The notes under the pieces are model-generated. The model did no database searches and was not told where the DNA came from. It was given only the letters and a program-made list of their open reading frames with translations. Made by a program: the position numbers and the translations under genes. From contig CACYHU010000068.1 of assembly GCA_902774215.1 (NCBI GenBank), positions 1-33,747 on the forward strand: a DNA stretch of 33,747 nt. The letters run 5' to 3'. Within the stretch, counting starts at the first letter, position 1; each line of letters opens with the position of its first letter. Source of the stretch: an uncultured Chloroflexota bacterium (lineage in GTDB: Bacteria; Chloroflexota; Anaerolineae; Anaerolineales; Anaerolineaceae). This document shows, piece after piece, positions 1-7,797 of this stretch.

Positions 1-465
1 ATGCCGAAAGATCTGCGGTATCAGTCATCCGGCTTCACCCTGCAGATCCCGTCATTGGATGTGGCAGAGGAGATCGTCACAATTCCGTTCCGGAACGGTG
101 AATACCCGGTTGAATGGATAAATAATAATATTGGTCTGCCGGAAGAATTTGCGCTACCGGGTTCAGGATCAGCTATTCTCGTCGGACATAATCATCTGAA
201 CACGACCGAAGCAGGTCCCTTTGCCCTGCTCCGGACACTGTCAGAAAATACGAGAGTATTTATCACCGGCAAAGACAACAATATAATGATATATTCCGTT
301 TTTGCCAATGAAAAAATTGCGGCAGATGATATGGCAGAAGCCGAAAAGCTTTCAGCTTCCTGTGAAAATTCCCTGGTACTGATCACCTGTGAAGACGAAC
401 GTCCGGAGGGCGGTTATGCTTCCCGCCGCATCGTTGCCGCGAAACCGGTTTTTTATGGAGAATAA
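1..465 (+). CDS. Sortase family transpeptidase, C-terminal part
   Basis: This reads as the catalytic domain of a sortase, a cysteine transpeptidase that acts at the outer membrane face on surface proteins carrying a sorting signal. The catalytic His is in VGHNHLN (residues 61-67), the catalytic Cys is C130 in LVLITCED, and the conserved Arg follows in SRRIV (R142/R143). These are the three sortase active-site residues in the usual order. Only 154 residues are visible and no N-terminal membrane anchor is present. The frame is open to the first base of the window, so the gene most likely begins upstream and the ATG at position 1 is probably internal. The class cannot be assigned securely; class D/E/F-like is possible. 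No LPxTG-type substrate gene is seen in the window. Confidence 0.8.
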   Translation: MPKDLRYQSSGFTLQIPSLDVAEEIVTIPFRNGEYPVEWINNNIGLPEEFALPGSGSAILVGHNHLNTTEAGPFALLRTLSENTRVFITGKDNNIMIYSVFANEKIAADDMAEAEKLSASCENSLVLITCEDERPEGGYASRRIVAAKPVFYGE

Positions 466-652
466 CACTGAGAAGGATCAAATATCCGGAATTCAGTAAA
501 GCCGAATTATAATACGAAACAGTAAATCCGGGTCCGGGGTATAAATGCCCCATCCGGGAAAGATGAATGACAAAATCACAGAAGAACACGGAACTCTGTC
601 AGGTTCCCGGAATTCTCTGCAATTTTTGATAATTGAGGAGTGAACAAAAACC

Positions 653-2038
653 ATGCAAAAGAACACCCTTTGGTCCGGCGGACGGCTTTCTGCCGCACTG
701 AATCAGTCAATGGCGGATCTCAACCGCTCTCTGGATATCGACAAACGTATGGCGGAACAGGACATCCGCGGGTCCCAGGCCTGGGCAAAGGCGATAAGAG
801 CCTGTGACATCCTGACAGAAGAGGAATGGACGATGATCCATACCGGTCTTGACCGTGTGCTTCAAGAGATCCGGGAAGGATCCTTTATTTTTCAGGATAC
901 AGACGAAGACATCCACACCGCGGTGGAACGCCGCCTGACGGAAATTATCGGGCCTGCGGGCGGCAAGCTGCACACCGGACGCAGCCGCAACGATCAGGTC
1001 GTCACGGATTTCCGCATGTGGATGCTGGACACGATCCCCGAACTGGAAACGCAGCTCCGTGCACTCCAGGAAGCTTTTCTTGAACGGGCCCGCAAAGATA
1101 TCGATATATATGTTTCCGGCTACACGCATTTTCAGCAGGCCCAGCCGATTCTGCTTTCCCACTGGTGGATGAGCCACTTCTGGGCGCTGGACCGGGACCG
1201 TCAGCGTCTGTCCGAGACTGCTCAGCACGCGGATACCCTGCCGCTGGGCTGCGGGGCTTTAGCCGGAACCGCCTATCCGGTCGACCGTTTTGACCTTGCC
1301 GAATCGCTGGGTTTTTCCATGCCTTCACCGAACAGTCTGGATGCTGTCTCTGACCGGGACTTTGCCTGTGATTTTCTCTATTGGGCATCAATGCTCGGTC
1401 AGCACCTGAGCCGCTGCGCGGAAGCCATGATTCTTTATTCCACCATGGAATTCGGTTATATCACCCTCTCCGATGCCTTTTCAACCGGTTCCAGCCTGAT
1501 GCCGCAGAAGAAAAACCCCGATTCATTGGAACTGATCCGCGGAAAAGCCGGGATGCAGTACGGACACCTGTTCTCACTTCTCTCCTCCCTGAAAGGCCTT
1601 CCTTCAGCTTATGACAAGGACCTGCAGGAAGACAAACAGCTGGTCTTCACCGCTGCCGATACCGCCGCGCTGGTGATGACCGTCATGAAAGGTGTACTGG
1701 ATACACTGACGGTTAATAAAGACCGCTGCATGGCAGTGCTCAATACACAGGCACTGGCCACAGATCTGGCGGATTATCTGGTCAAAAAAGGCATGCCCTT
1801 CCGTGAAGCCCACCATGCTGTCGGCAAAGCTGTGAAGCTCAGCGAGACAATGAAGTGCGACCTTAAAGAAATTCCGCTGGAAAAATGGAAAGAGATCAGC
1901 GATCTTTTCGCTGAAGACGTCTATAACACCTTCTCCGTCGAAAACGCTGTTGACGCACGCTGCGCCTGGGGCGGCACCGCCCGCTTCCGCGTGATGGAGC
2001 AGATGCGCTTCGCTGAAAAGGTGCTCCAAAACAGCTGA
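653..2038 (+). CDS. argH: Argininosuccinate lyase
   Basis: ArgH splits argininosuccinate into arginine and fumarate, the last step of arginine biosynthesis, in the cytoplasm. The 461-residue length is normal. The N-terminus has the typical LWSGGR opening and a DKRMAEQDI segment. HTGRSRNDQV, the conserved substrate-binding segment, lies about a quarter of the way in. The fumarase/aspartase superfamily signature GSSLMPQKKN is at residues 279-288, with the mobile-loop serine at 280/281. The ATG at 653 follows a GAGGAG-like ribosome binding site (TTGAGGAGTG). A TATAAT hexamer at 508-513 could be a distant -10, but I see no good -35. No argG or other arg gene is adjacent, so it appears to be a solitary argH. 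It is intact, with no sign of decay. Confidence 0.97.
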   Translation: MQKNTLWSGGRLSAALNQSMADLNRSLDIDKRMAEQDIRGSQAWAKAIRACDILTEEEWTMIHTGLDRVLQEIREGSFIFQDTDEDIHTAVERRLTEIIGPAGGKLHTGRSRNDQVVTDFRMWMLDTIPELETQLRALQEAFLERARKDIDIYVSGYTHFQQAQPILLSHWWMSHFWALDRDRQRLSETAQHADTLPLGCGALAGTAYPVDRFDLAESLGFSMPSPNSLDAVSDRDFACDFLYWASMLGQHLSRCAEAMILYSTMEFGYITLSDAFSTGSSLMPQKKNPDSLELIRGKAGMQYGHLFSLLSSLKGLPSAYDKDLQEDKQLVFTAADTAALVMTVMKGVLDTLTVNKDRCMAVLNTQALATDLADYLVKKGMPFREAHHAVGKAVKLSETMKCDLKEIPLEKWKEISDLFAEDVYNTFSVENAVDARCAWGGTARFRVMEQMRFAEKVLQNS

Positions 2039-2067
2039 GCACCTGATCAGATATTGACAGTTTTACC

Positions 2068-2110
2068 AACTCCGGCTAAAATAATATTTAATCTCATTTT
2101 AGCCGGAGTT
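2068..2110 (+). promoter_or_regulatory. Perfect 15-bp hairpin burying the SD of the downstream ATPase gene
   Basis: Left arm 2068-2082 (AACTCCGGCTAAAAT) and right arm 2096-2110 (ATTTTAGCCGGAGTT) are perfectly complementary, with a 13-nt A/T-rich loop. The GGAG at 2105-2108, the only plausible Shine-Dalgarno for the ATG at 2114, lies inside the right arm. It would be paired in read-through RNA from argH. There is no T-tract after the hairpin, so a simple Rho-independent terminator is less likely than a translational lock. Confidence 0.75.
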
Positions 2111-2113
2111 ATT

Positions 2114-3340
2114 ATGTCTTACATAAAAAGATCACTTGAACAAAAAATACTGGAAATCAATCAGGATTATAGCTGCCTGCTGTTAATTGGCCCCAGACAG
2201 GTTGGTAAGACCACAATGCTGGAGCATCTAATGGAAGGTACAAACCGGACTAAAGTAACGCTTGATGATGTTGAAGAACGAAAACTTGCCAAAAAGGATC
2301 CGAAATTATTTCTTGAAATGCATCCCTCTCCGGTTTTGATCGATGAAGTGCAATATGCCCCTGAGCTTTTTTCATATATAAAAATAAATATCGACAACGG
2401 AGCAGTCCCCGGTTCGTATTGGCTTACAGGTTCTCAATCGTTCAATCTCATGGAGCTTGCTCAGGAATCGCTGGCAGGCAGAACAGCTGTTATTCATATG
2501 TCTGCACTGTCACAATCCGAATTATATGGCAATGCTCAGACCGAACCGCTTTCCATAAAACTTGACGAACTCAATAACCGGAAATCTTACCTGAAGCCTT
2601 GTTCTCCGACTGAAATGTTCGAACGTATCTGGCATGGCGGAATGCCCGGACACAGAAGCGGAAAATATAAAAATCGTGATGTTTTTTACAGTTCTTATAT
2701 ACAGTCATATATTAATCGGGATGTCACCGATATGATTCCGGGAGTAGACAAGCTGCAGTTTGCTGATTTCATCAGGGCAGCAGCATGCCGTACAGGCCAA
2801 ATGCTGAATATACATGATTTGGCGATGGATGTCGGTGTATCAGATAATACAGCTAAAAGATGGCTGCTGGTTTTGGAAAAATCGGAGATTATTTTTTACC
2901 TGAGACCTTATTCCAATAATCTGCTGAAAAGAACAGTAAAAACCCCAAAGATGTACTTCTTTGATACAGGACTTGTTTCTTATCTGACAAAATATTCGAG
3001 TCCGGAAATATTAATGAACGGAGCCATCAATGGTGCGGTTCTTGAAAATTATGCTGTAGCGGAAATTCGTAAAACATGGACAAATACGGCAAAAGAAGGT
3101 ATATTTCATTATTATCGTGACAAAGACTCCAATGAGATCGATTTGGTAATTGAAAGCAATGGAGAGCTTCATCCACTGGAAATAAAGAAAAGTACAAATC
3201 CGGGAACAGAGTTAATTTCAGCTTTCAGTGTTTTGGATAAAAGTACACTTCCGAAAGGTACGGCTGCAATTCTTTGTTTGCGGGAAACTCTTTCCGCTGT
3301 TGACAGGAATACCTTCATTCTGCCGATATGGATGATTTGA
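2114..3340 (+). CDS. DUF4143-type AAA ATPase (first copy)
   Basis: A 408-residue member of the AAA_14/DUF4143 family of bacterial and archaeal ATPases, whose cellular role is poorly known. Walker A is GPRQVGKT (residues 26-33) and Walker B is VLIDEVQ (74-80). The middle contains YIQSYINRDVTDM, typical of the family. The C-terminus carries EIDLVI (from about 341) followed by EIKK (about 356-359), a PD-(D/E)xK-like nuclease-fold signature also typical of the family. I place the start at the ATG at 2114 rather than the TTG at 2054, because the former has GGAG five bases upstream and gives the canonical N-terminus. The gene begins 75 bp after argH. It is A/T-richer than argH and looks like an accessory or mobile gene. 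A second, divergent copy is at 7798-9099. Confidence 0.9.
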   Translation: MSYIKRSLEQKILEINQDYSCLLLIGPRQVGKTTMLEHLMEGTNRTKVTLDDVEERKLAKKDPKLFLEMHPSPVLIDEVQYAPELFSYIKINIDNGAVPGSYWLTGSQSFNLMELAQESLAGRTAVIHMSALSQSELYGNAQTEPLSIKLDELNNRKSYLKPCSPTEMFERIWHGGMPGHRSGKYKNRDVFYSSYIQSYINRDVTDMIPGVDKLQFADFIRAAACRTGQMLNIHDLAMDVGVSDNTAKRWLLVLEKSEIIFYLRPYSNNLLKRTVKTPKMYFFDTGLVSYLTKYSSPEILMNGAINGAVLENYAVAEIRKTWTNTAKEGIFHYYRDKDSNEIDLVIESNGELHPLEIKKSTNPGTELISAFSVLDKSTLPKGTAAILCLRETLSAVDRNTFILPIWMI

Positions 3341-3384
3341 TAATTATCGTAACGATCTGACATAATTAAGAGGACATATAGAAA

Positions 3385-4752
3385 ATGTCAAATAAACGAA
3401 CTTACCCTCTGAACAGAAGCATCATCATAGCCTGCCTTGTTTTTATTGTGCTGCTGAGCTGTGTGATGGCGGTTATAACATACAGGATCTATAAAAATAC
3501 TCTTTACGCAAGATACCGCGAAGAGATGGTCAGTATTGTCAATTATATCGAAAGTTTTATTGACCATGATGATATGTCCCAATGCGCGGCGACCTACACT
3601 CCTTCGGAAAAGCACGCGGAGATACAGAAATTATTCGATAATTATGTCGATTATTACAACGATGTACACTATTTATACATCATTCGTGCCACTGACCCTG
3701 ATGATCCTGCCAAGCTGAGAAGTGTCTGCTCAGCCAACTCCTCCTATGAAAAAGAATTTGAACCGGAAAACCTTGTGTTCATCGGGGATGGCGGGGAAGA
3801 CTGGTACTCTGATGAGGTCGCTCAAAAAATCCGGGATATCCAGGCCGGTGATGAAGATGTGTTTTTTGATGACCCTTCCGAATGGGGGAATGATTATTCA
3901 ATCGGAAGACCCCTGATCGATTCAGCAGGCAAGCATTATGCCGTGCTTTGCGTCGATGTTTCGGTTGATGAGCTGCAGCAGCTGATCACCCGCTATACAA
4001 ATATCACGATCGCGGTAATCGTTGGAATGGGTTTATTGTTTATCCTTCTGCTGCTTTTGTGGATGCGCAGATATGTTGTCGATCCGATCCATCAGCTGGA
4101 AAACAGCGTTTCCACCTTTGCGGCTTCATCTCATGAAATGTCCTCCGTTCGTGAGATCGAAATATTAAACCAGTCAATATCCAAAATGTCCCATGATATG
4201 AAAGATTACGTCAAAGGCATGCTTGAAGCGGAAAAGGAAGTCGAAGGGCTTCAGGCTCATATGACGGAAATCAATACGATCGCCTATCAGGACGCTCTGA
4301 CGCATGTCGGCAATAAAGCAGCATTCGATAAAATGGCAGAGACACTCAATGCAGAAATTTCGGATCGGAAAGCACAATTTGCCATAGTGATGGCAGACCT
4401 GAATCAGCTGAAGCTGATCAATGATCGTTATGGGCATGATAAGGGAAATGAATATATTATCGGATCCTGCAGGCTGATTTGTGATGTTTTTGCGCATTCT
4501 CCTGTTTACCGTGTAGGCGGAGATGAATTCGTGGTGATCCTTCAGAAGAGGGATTATCGGAACAGAGACTCACTTTTCGATATCGTCAAAAGTGAATTCT
4601 GCGACACAGCTATGCGTAATGATATTGAACCATGGCTGCGGTATTCCGCGTCTTTTGGCATGGCGGTTTTTGATCCTGTAAATGATACCGATACAGACGC
4701 AATGCTCAAAAAGGCAAACTCATCCGGAATTCAGACAAATCTGCGCAGGTAA
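3385..4752 (+). CDS. Membrane diguanylate cyclase (GGDEF), altered C-terminus
   Basis: A predicted membrane sensor that makes cyclic di-GMP. Order: transmembrane segment at about 11-32, an extracytoplasmic sensory region of about 170 residues, a second transmembrane segment at about 207-227, a HAMP-like linker with a coiled stretch, then a GGDEF domain. The active-site motif GGDEF is intact at 378-382, preceded by DALTHVGN and DLNQLKLINDRYGHDKG. The RxxD inhibitory site is absent; FAHS occupies its place. The end is odd: family members normally finish with ADxxMYxxK, but here AMLKKAN is followed by SSGIQTNLRR and a stop, as if the last helix had been replaced by a frameshift or small rearrangement. 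An SD (AAGAGGA) precedes the ATG at 3385. It is a paralogue of the decayed gene at 5961-6731. Confidence 0.88.
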   Translation: MSNKRTYPLNRSIIIACLVFIVLLSCVMAVITYRIYKNTLYARYREEMVSIVNYIESFIDHDDMSQCAATYTPSEKHAEIQKLFDNYVDYYNDVHYLYIIRATDPDDPAKLRSVCSANSSYEKEFEPENLVFIGDGGEDWYSDEVAQKIRDIQAGDEDVFFDDPSEWGNDYSIGRPLIDSAGKHYAVLCVDVSVDELQQLITRYTNITIAVIVGMGLLFILLLLLWMRRYVVDPIHQLENSVSTFAASSHEMSSVREIEILNQSISKMSHDMKDYVKGMLEAEKEVEGLQAHMTEINTIAYQDALTHVGNKAAFDKMAETLNAEISDRKAQFAIVMADLNQLKLINDRYGHDKGNEYIIGSCRLICDVFAHSPVYRVGGDEFVVILQKRDYRNRDSLFDIVKSEFCDTAMRNDIEPWLRYSASFGMAVFDPVNDTDTDAMLKKANSSGIQTNLRR

Positions 4753-4814
4753 TGACAGGATTTTTTCTTTGATATGATATAGAATCATAATATCAGAGAA
4801 AAAGGAGGTGTCAG

Positions 4815-5723
4815 ATGGAATGGCTGACCTGCGTTAACAAAGCGATCCAATATATGGAAGATCACCTGACAGATGACATCAGTGTACAGGATGTCGCTGG
4901 TCAGGTTTATCTTTCTCCGTTGTTTCTCCACCGCGGTTTTGCGATGATGACCGGTTACGGGATCGGAGAATATCTTCGGAACCGAAGGCTTTATCAGGCC
5001 GGGTTGGACCTGCAGAATACAAAGGACAAAGTCATTGATATCGCCTTCCGCTATGCTTATGACACACCGGAGAGTTTCACAAAGGCTTTCACCCGTTTCC
5101 ACAGGGCGACACCCTCTCAGGTGCGGACCGGACAGGCGCCGCTGAAACCTTTTCTGCCTCTGAAAATCATTATTTCGATTCAGGGAGGTGATCAGATGGA
5201 TCACAAAATTACAAAGATGTTTCCGTTCAAAGTGATCGGATTTCAGAAGGAATTCACCTACGAAGAGGCATACATGGAAATTCCTAAGTATTGGGATGAG
5301 ATCTGCGAAAAATACGCTGCCAATGTCTATGCCGGGAATCCGCCTGCCAATGCCTGGGAAAAAGCAATTATAGATAACTGCATCGGTGAATACGGCGTAT
5401 GCATCGACGACCTGGGAGAAGGAAAGTTCCGTTACCTGATCGCCGGGAAGTACACCGGCGGAGAAGTGCCGGAGGGCATGGTCCTGTATGAGTTCCCGAT
5501 GGGAGACTGGGCTGTATTTGACTGCTACGGGCCAATGCCGGAAACGCTCCAGCGTGTGAACACAAGGATATTCAAAGAATGGCTGCCCGGGAACCCGGAT
5601 TATGAGATCGCCGGCAATGCCAACGTCGAATGGTATGACTGCGTGAACGGTGAAAAAACAGATCCGGACTACCACAGCGCGATCTGGATCCCTGTAAAGA
5701 AAAAGGCAGCCACCGCATTTTGA
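4815..5723 (+). CDS. AraC-family regulator with GyrI-like effector domain
   Basis: A 302-residue transcription factor. Residues 1-110 hold the two helix-turn-helix motifs of the AraC/XylS family (DDISVQDVAGQVYLSPLFLH, then VIDIAFRYAYDTPESFTKAF), placed N-terminally as in Rob/SoxS-like proteins. From about residue 133 a GyrI-like/AraC effector-binding domain follows (starting KMFPFKVIGFQKEF). Such proteins usually bind small hydrophobic ligands and control efflux or stress genes. The start has a strong SD (AAAGGAGGTG) just upstream of ATG 4815. No obvious target gene lies immediately downstream; the flavoprotein operon at 6857 is the nearest candidate on the same strand, but that link is inference only. 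Confidence 0.9.
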   Translation: MEWLTCVNKAIQYMEDHLTDDISVQDVAGQVYLSPLFLHRGFAMMTGYGIGEYLRNRRLYQAGLDLQNTKDKVIDIAFRYAYDTPESFTKAFTRFHRATPSQVRTGQAPLKPFLPLKIIISIQGGDQMDHKITKMFPFKVIGFQKEFTYEEAYMEIPKYWDEICEKYAANVYAGNPPANAWEKAIIDNCIGEYGVCIDDLGEGKFRYLIAGKYTGGEVPEGMVLYEFPMGDWAVFDCYGPMPETLQRVNTRIFKEWLPGNPDYEIAGNANVEWYDCVNGEKTDPDYHSAIWIPVKKKAATAF

Positions 5724-5739
5724 GGGTGATTCAAAAAGA

Positions 5740-5940
5740 GCCCGATAACACTGCGGAGGTATGGGGACCGCAGGCCCCCGGAAATCTGGCGCGGGCTGCG
5801 GCTTTTGCAGACACACGAACTTTCATTCCGCGCCTTGCGAAGCATGCCCTTCGGAATGCAAAGTGAGCTCTTATAGTAGAAGCACACGGTGACCGGAACT
5901 TTGCTGCGGCGAAATCCGCACAGAAGGCCTGTCACCCGTG
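5740..5940. repeat. Structured intergenic element with nested inverted repeats (copy A)
   Basis: This gap has no credible gene but many short palindromes. CTGCGG and CCGCAG pair near 5750-5775. GGCGCGG (near 5789) pairs with CCGCGCC (near 5830). GCATGCC near 5842 can pair with GGAATGC. From about 5882, CACGGTGAC pairs with GTCACCCGTG near 5930 around an inner TGCGG/CCGCA hairpin. The segment reading CCTTGCGAAGCATGCCCT resembles CCCTGCGAAGCATTCCCT at 31938-31955, which also follows a CCGCG-rich inverted repeat. It could be a degenerate repeat family or a structured RNA. Confidence 0.4.
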
Positions 5941-5960
5941 CTGCGTCACCCGGTTAATAA

Positions 5961-6731
5961 TTACTGCTTCGATTCTTTTTGATCAGATCTCTTTTTTTCT
6001 GAAGCTTTGTTCTCATACATGATTTTATCTGCACGGCGCATGGTATCATATGCGGAACTGTCAATTTTCGGGTCATATACCGCAATACCCAGCGCGACCC
6101 TCACCTTTTCCCATTGATTCTGCGCCGCGGCGCATATTTCCTTCTGCGCCGTCATAAACTCATCAACGAGTTCATCCCGGCGGCGGAAATCCTCACCCTG
6201 CAGACCGACGGCAAATTCATCTCCGCCGATCCTGAAGACCGGACTGCATTTAAATACCCTGCAGATCAAATGGCTTGCGGTTTTCAAATACTCATCACCC
6301 TTGTCATGGCCGTATTGATCATTGACCGTTTTCAGGTTATCACAGTCAAATACGCCCAGAGCAAACTCCACCGGTTTTCCCTCATCCATTTCATCCTGGA
6401 TCGCTTTAATATAACCGACATAAGCGGTCCTGCTTTTTACGGATGTGAGCGCATCCCTGTTAGCCAGTTCATGCATTTCGTCCGCTCTTTTTTGTGCACT
6501 CACAAGGTCATTGATCGTCCCTATCAGCCGTTCCACCATCTCATTCAGTCTGACAGTCACATCACCGATCTCATCATTTCGATATGCGACGGCTTTATGC
6601 TCCAGATCTCCGTTTGCGATGATCTGTATGTCATCAGACAGCAATTCAACCGGATAGGTGATGGATTTGGAAACCCGGGTGGAAAAGAACAGCCCCGCCA
6701 GCAGCAGGACAATGGAAAACAGGATACTCAA
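5961..6731 (-). pseudogene. 5'-decayed HAMP-GGDEF diguanylate cyclase
   Basis: The open frame of 256 codons encodes one transmembrane segment (about 2-18), a HAMP domain (about 20-70), a coiled linker and a full GGDEF domain (GGDEF at 169-173, DALTSVKSR at about 93, C-terminal ADKIMYENK intact). There is no proper start: the frame opens with TTG at 6731, with no SD, and an in-frame TGA at 6738-6740 just beyond. In another frame upstream (about 6738-6840), across a run of seven A, the minus strand encodes a hydrophobic stretch then ITYKSFRNT. This resembles ITYRIYKNT after the first transmembrane helix of the paralogue at 3385. I infer that the extracytoplasmic sensor domain was deleted and the frame was broken. 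The catalytic part might still be made if translation starts internally. Confidence 0.7.
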
Positions 6732-6856
6732 TTTTTTTCAGATATTGTATTCCTGAATGATTTATATGTGATCCGAATTATAATCGTACATAATATAAAC
6801 GCAAAAAAAAGCAAAACAAGGTTTTGCGGCAGTAATATAATTTAGAGGAGAATTCC

Positions 6857-7369
6857 ATGAAAATCGCTGTTTTAAACGGCAGCCCGAAAAAGGGAAACAC
6901 TGCAGCTATGGTTGATGCCTTCGTTCAGGGGGCACAGGAAGCCGGACATGAAGTGGAAGTACTGCATGTCGGTAAAATGAAGATCGCCGGATGCCTCGGC
7001 TGTGAATATTGTCACGGCAAGGGCGAAGGGAAATGCATACAGCAGGATGATATGGCAAAAGTCATGCCCGCCTATCTCAGCGCGGATATGATCGTTTACG
7101 CGTCACCGGTCTATTACTTTGACGTGACCGCTCAGCTCAGCGCGGCAATGCAGCGGGTTTACGCGATCGGGAAACCGGCGAAAGCCGCAAAAGCCGCTCT
7201 CCTTCTGAGCTCGGCTTCACCGAATCCCTACAGCGGACCGATCGCTGTCTATCAGAACATGATCGGTTATCTGGGCATGGAAGACAAGGGGATCATCACC
7301 GCGGCCGGAGATGAAAATGGTTCCGAAGCAAAGCTCGAAGAGATCCGCAATTTCGCAAAAGGATTATAA
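6857..7369 (+). CDS. NAD(P)H-dependent FMN reductase / flavodoxin-fold protein
   Basis: A 170-residue flavodoxin-fold oxidoreductase of the NADPH-dependent FMN reductase type. The phosphate-binding loop GSPKKGNT is at 8-15. A cysteine cluster, GCLGCEYC (C46, C49, C52) and C60, follows, as in iron-sulfur flavoprotein relatives, although the spacing is that of the simpler reductases and a cluster is not certain. The segment VYASPVYYFDVTAQLSA is typical of the family. The substrate is unknown; quinone or other low-potential reduction is usual. The ATG at 6857 follows AGAGGAG. The next gene, a mini winged-helix protein, starts 15 bp after the stop and is probably co-transcribed. Confidence 0.88.
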   Translation: MKIAVLNGSPKKGNTAAMVDAFVQGAQEAGHEVEVLHVGKMKIAGCLGCEYCHGKGEGKCIQQDDMAKVMPAYLSADMIVYASPVYYFDVTAQLSAAMQRVYAIGKPAKAAKAALLLSSASPNPYSGPIAVYQNMIGYLGMEDKGIITAAGDENGSEAKLEEIRNFAKGL

Positions 7370-7384
7370 GATAAGGACATGATC

Positions 7385-7567
7385 ATGGACGAAAAAGAAA
7401 TCATTCTCGATGCTATGCGAAAGGCCGGGGAACCTCTCAATGCCGGAAAGGTGGCAGAGCTGACCGGACTTGACCGCAAAGTCGTTGACAAAGCATTTGC
7501 GGCGATGAAGAAAGACGGTTCCATTGTTTCTCCGATCCGGTGTAAATGGGAACCCGCTGAAAAATAA
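7385..7567 (+). CDS. Small winged-helix (MarR/ArsR-like) DNA-binding protein
   Basis: A 60-residue protein that is little more than one winged-helix motif: EIILDAMRKAGEPLNAGKVAELTG, then LDRKVVDKAFAAMKKDGSI as recognition helix and wing. I prefer the ATG at 7385 over the one at 7379 because the AAGGA at 7373-7377 is then seven bases away. It lies directly behind the flavoprotein gene in the same direction. It may be a local regulator or an accessory of that protein; this is inference from position only. Confidence 0.65.
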   Translation: MDEKEIILDAMRKAGEPLNAGKVAELTGLDRKVVDKAFAAMKKDGSIVSPIRCKWEPAEK

Positions 7568-7639
7568 TTCGGAATAAAGACAGAAGGTATCTTTCTGAAC
7601 AGAGCACACGGAAGAACATCTGTCGAAAATGGGAATGTC

Positions 7640-7688
7640 GGGGGCAGCGGATGATCAGATTCAGCCCGCGCCTCCGGCTGATGCCCCC
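7640..7688. repeat. Nested hairpin in the convergent gap
   Basis: GGGGGCA (7640-7646) pairs with TGCCCCC (7682-7688), and TCAGCC (7661-7666) pairs with GGCTGA (7676-7681), so the whole right arm 7676-7688 is paired in two blocks. It lies between the convergent ends of the mini-HTH gene and the second DUF4143 ATPase. There is no T-tract. It may act as a bidirectional transcription barrier or belong to the structured elements seen elsewhere. I see nothing coding in 7568-7797. Confidence 0.45.
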
Positions 7689-7797
7689 TCAGCGCCTGCT
7701 GTGCACCAGCATTAACGCCGGAGGGCAATTTCCCGTTTGATCAGGATCCTTTATTACGTCTTATTCCTCAAAAGAATAACTGTCAGGTCTAAGTGAA

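Noticed and set aside
2068..2110. The hairpin as the Rho-independent terminator of argH
   Set aside because: No T-tract follows on either strand, and the right arm contains the next gene's SD; a termination role cannot be excluded but is not the simplest reading.
4785..5816. Long open frame on the minus strand opposite the AraC-family gene
   Set aside because: It is the mirror of a clear AraC/GyrI-like gene, lacks any family motif, and has no SD; a shadow frame.
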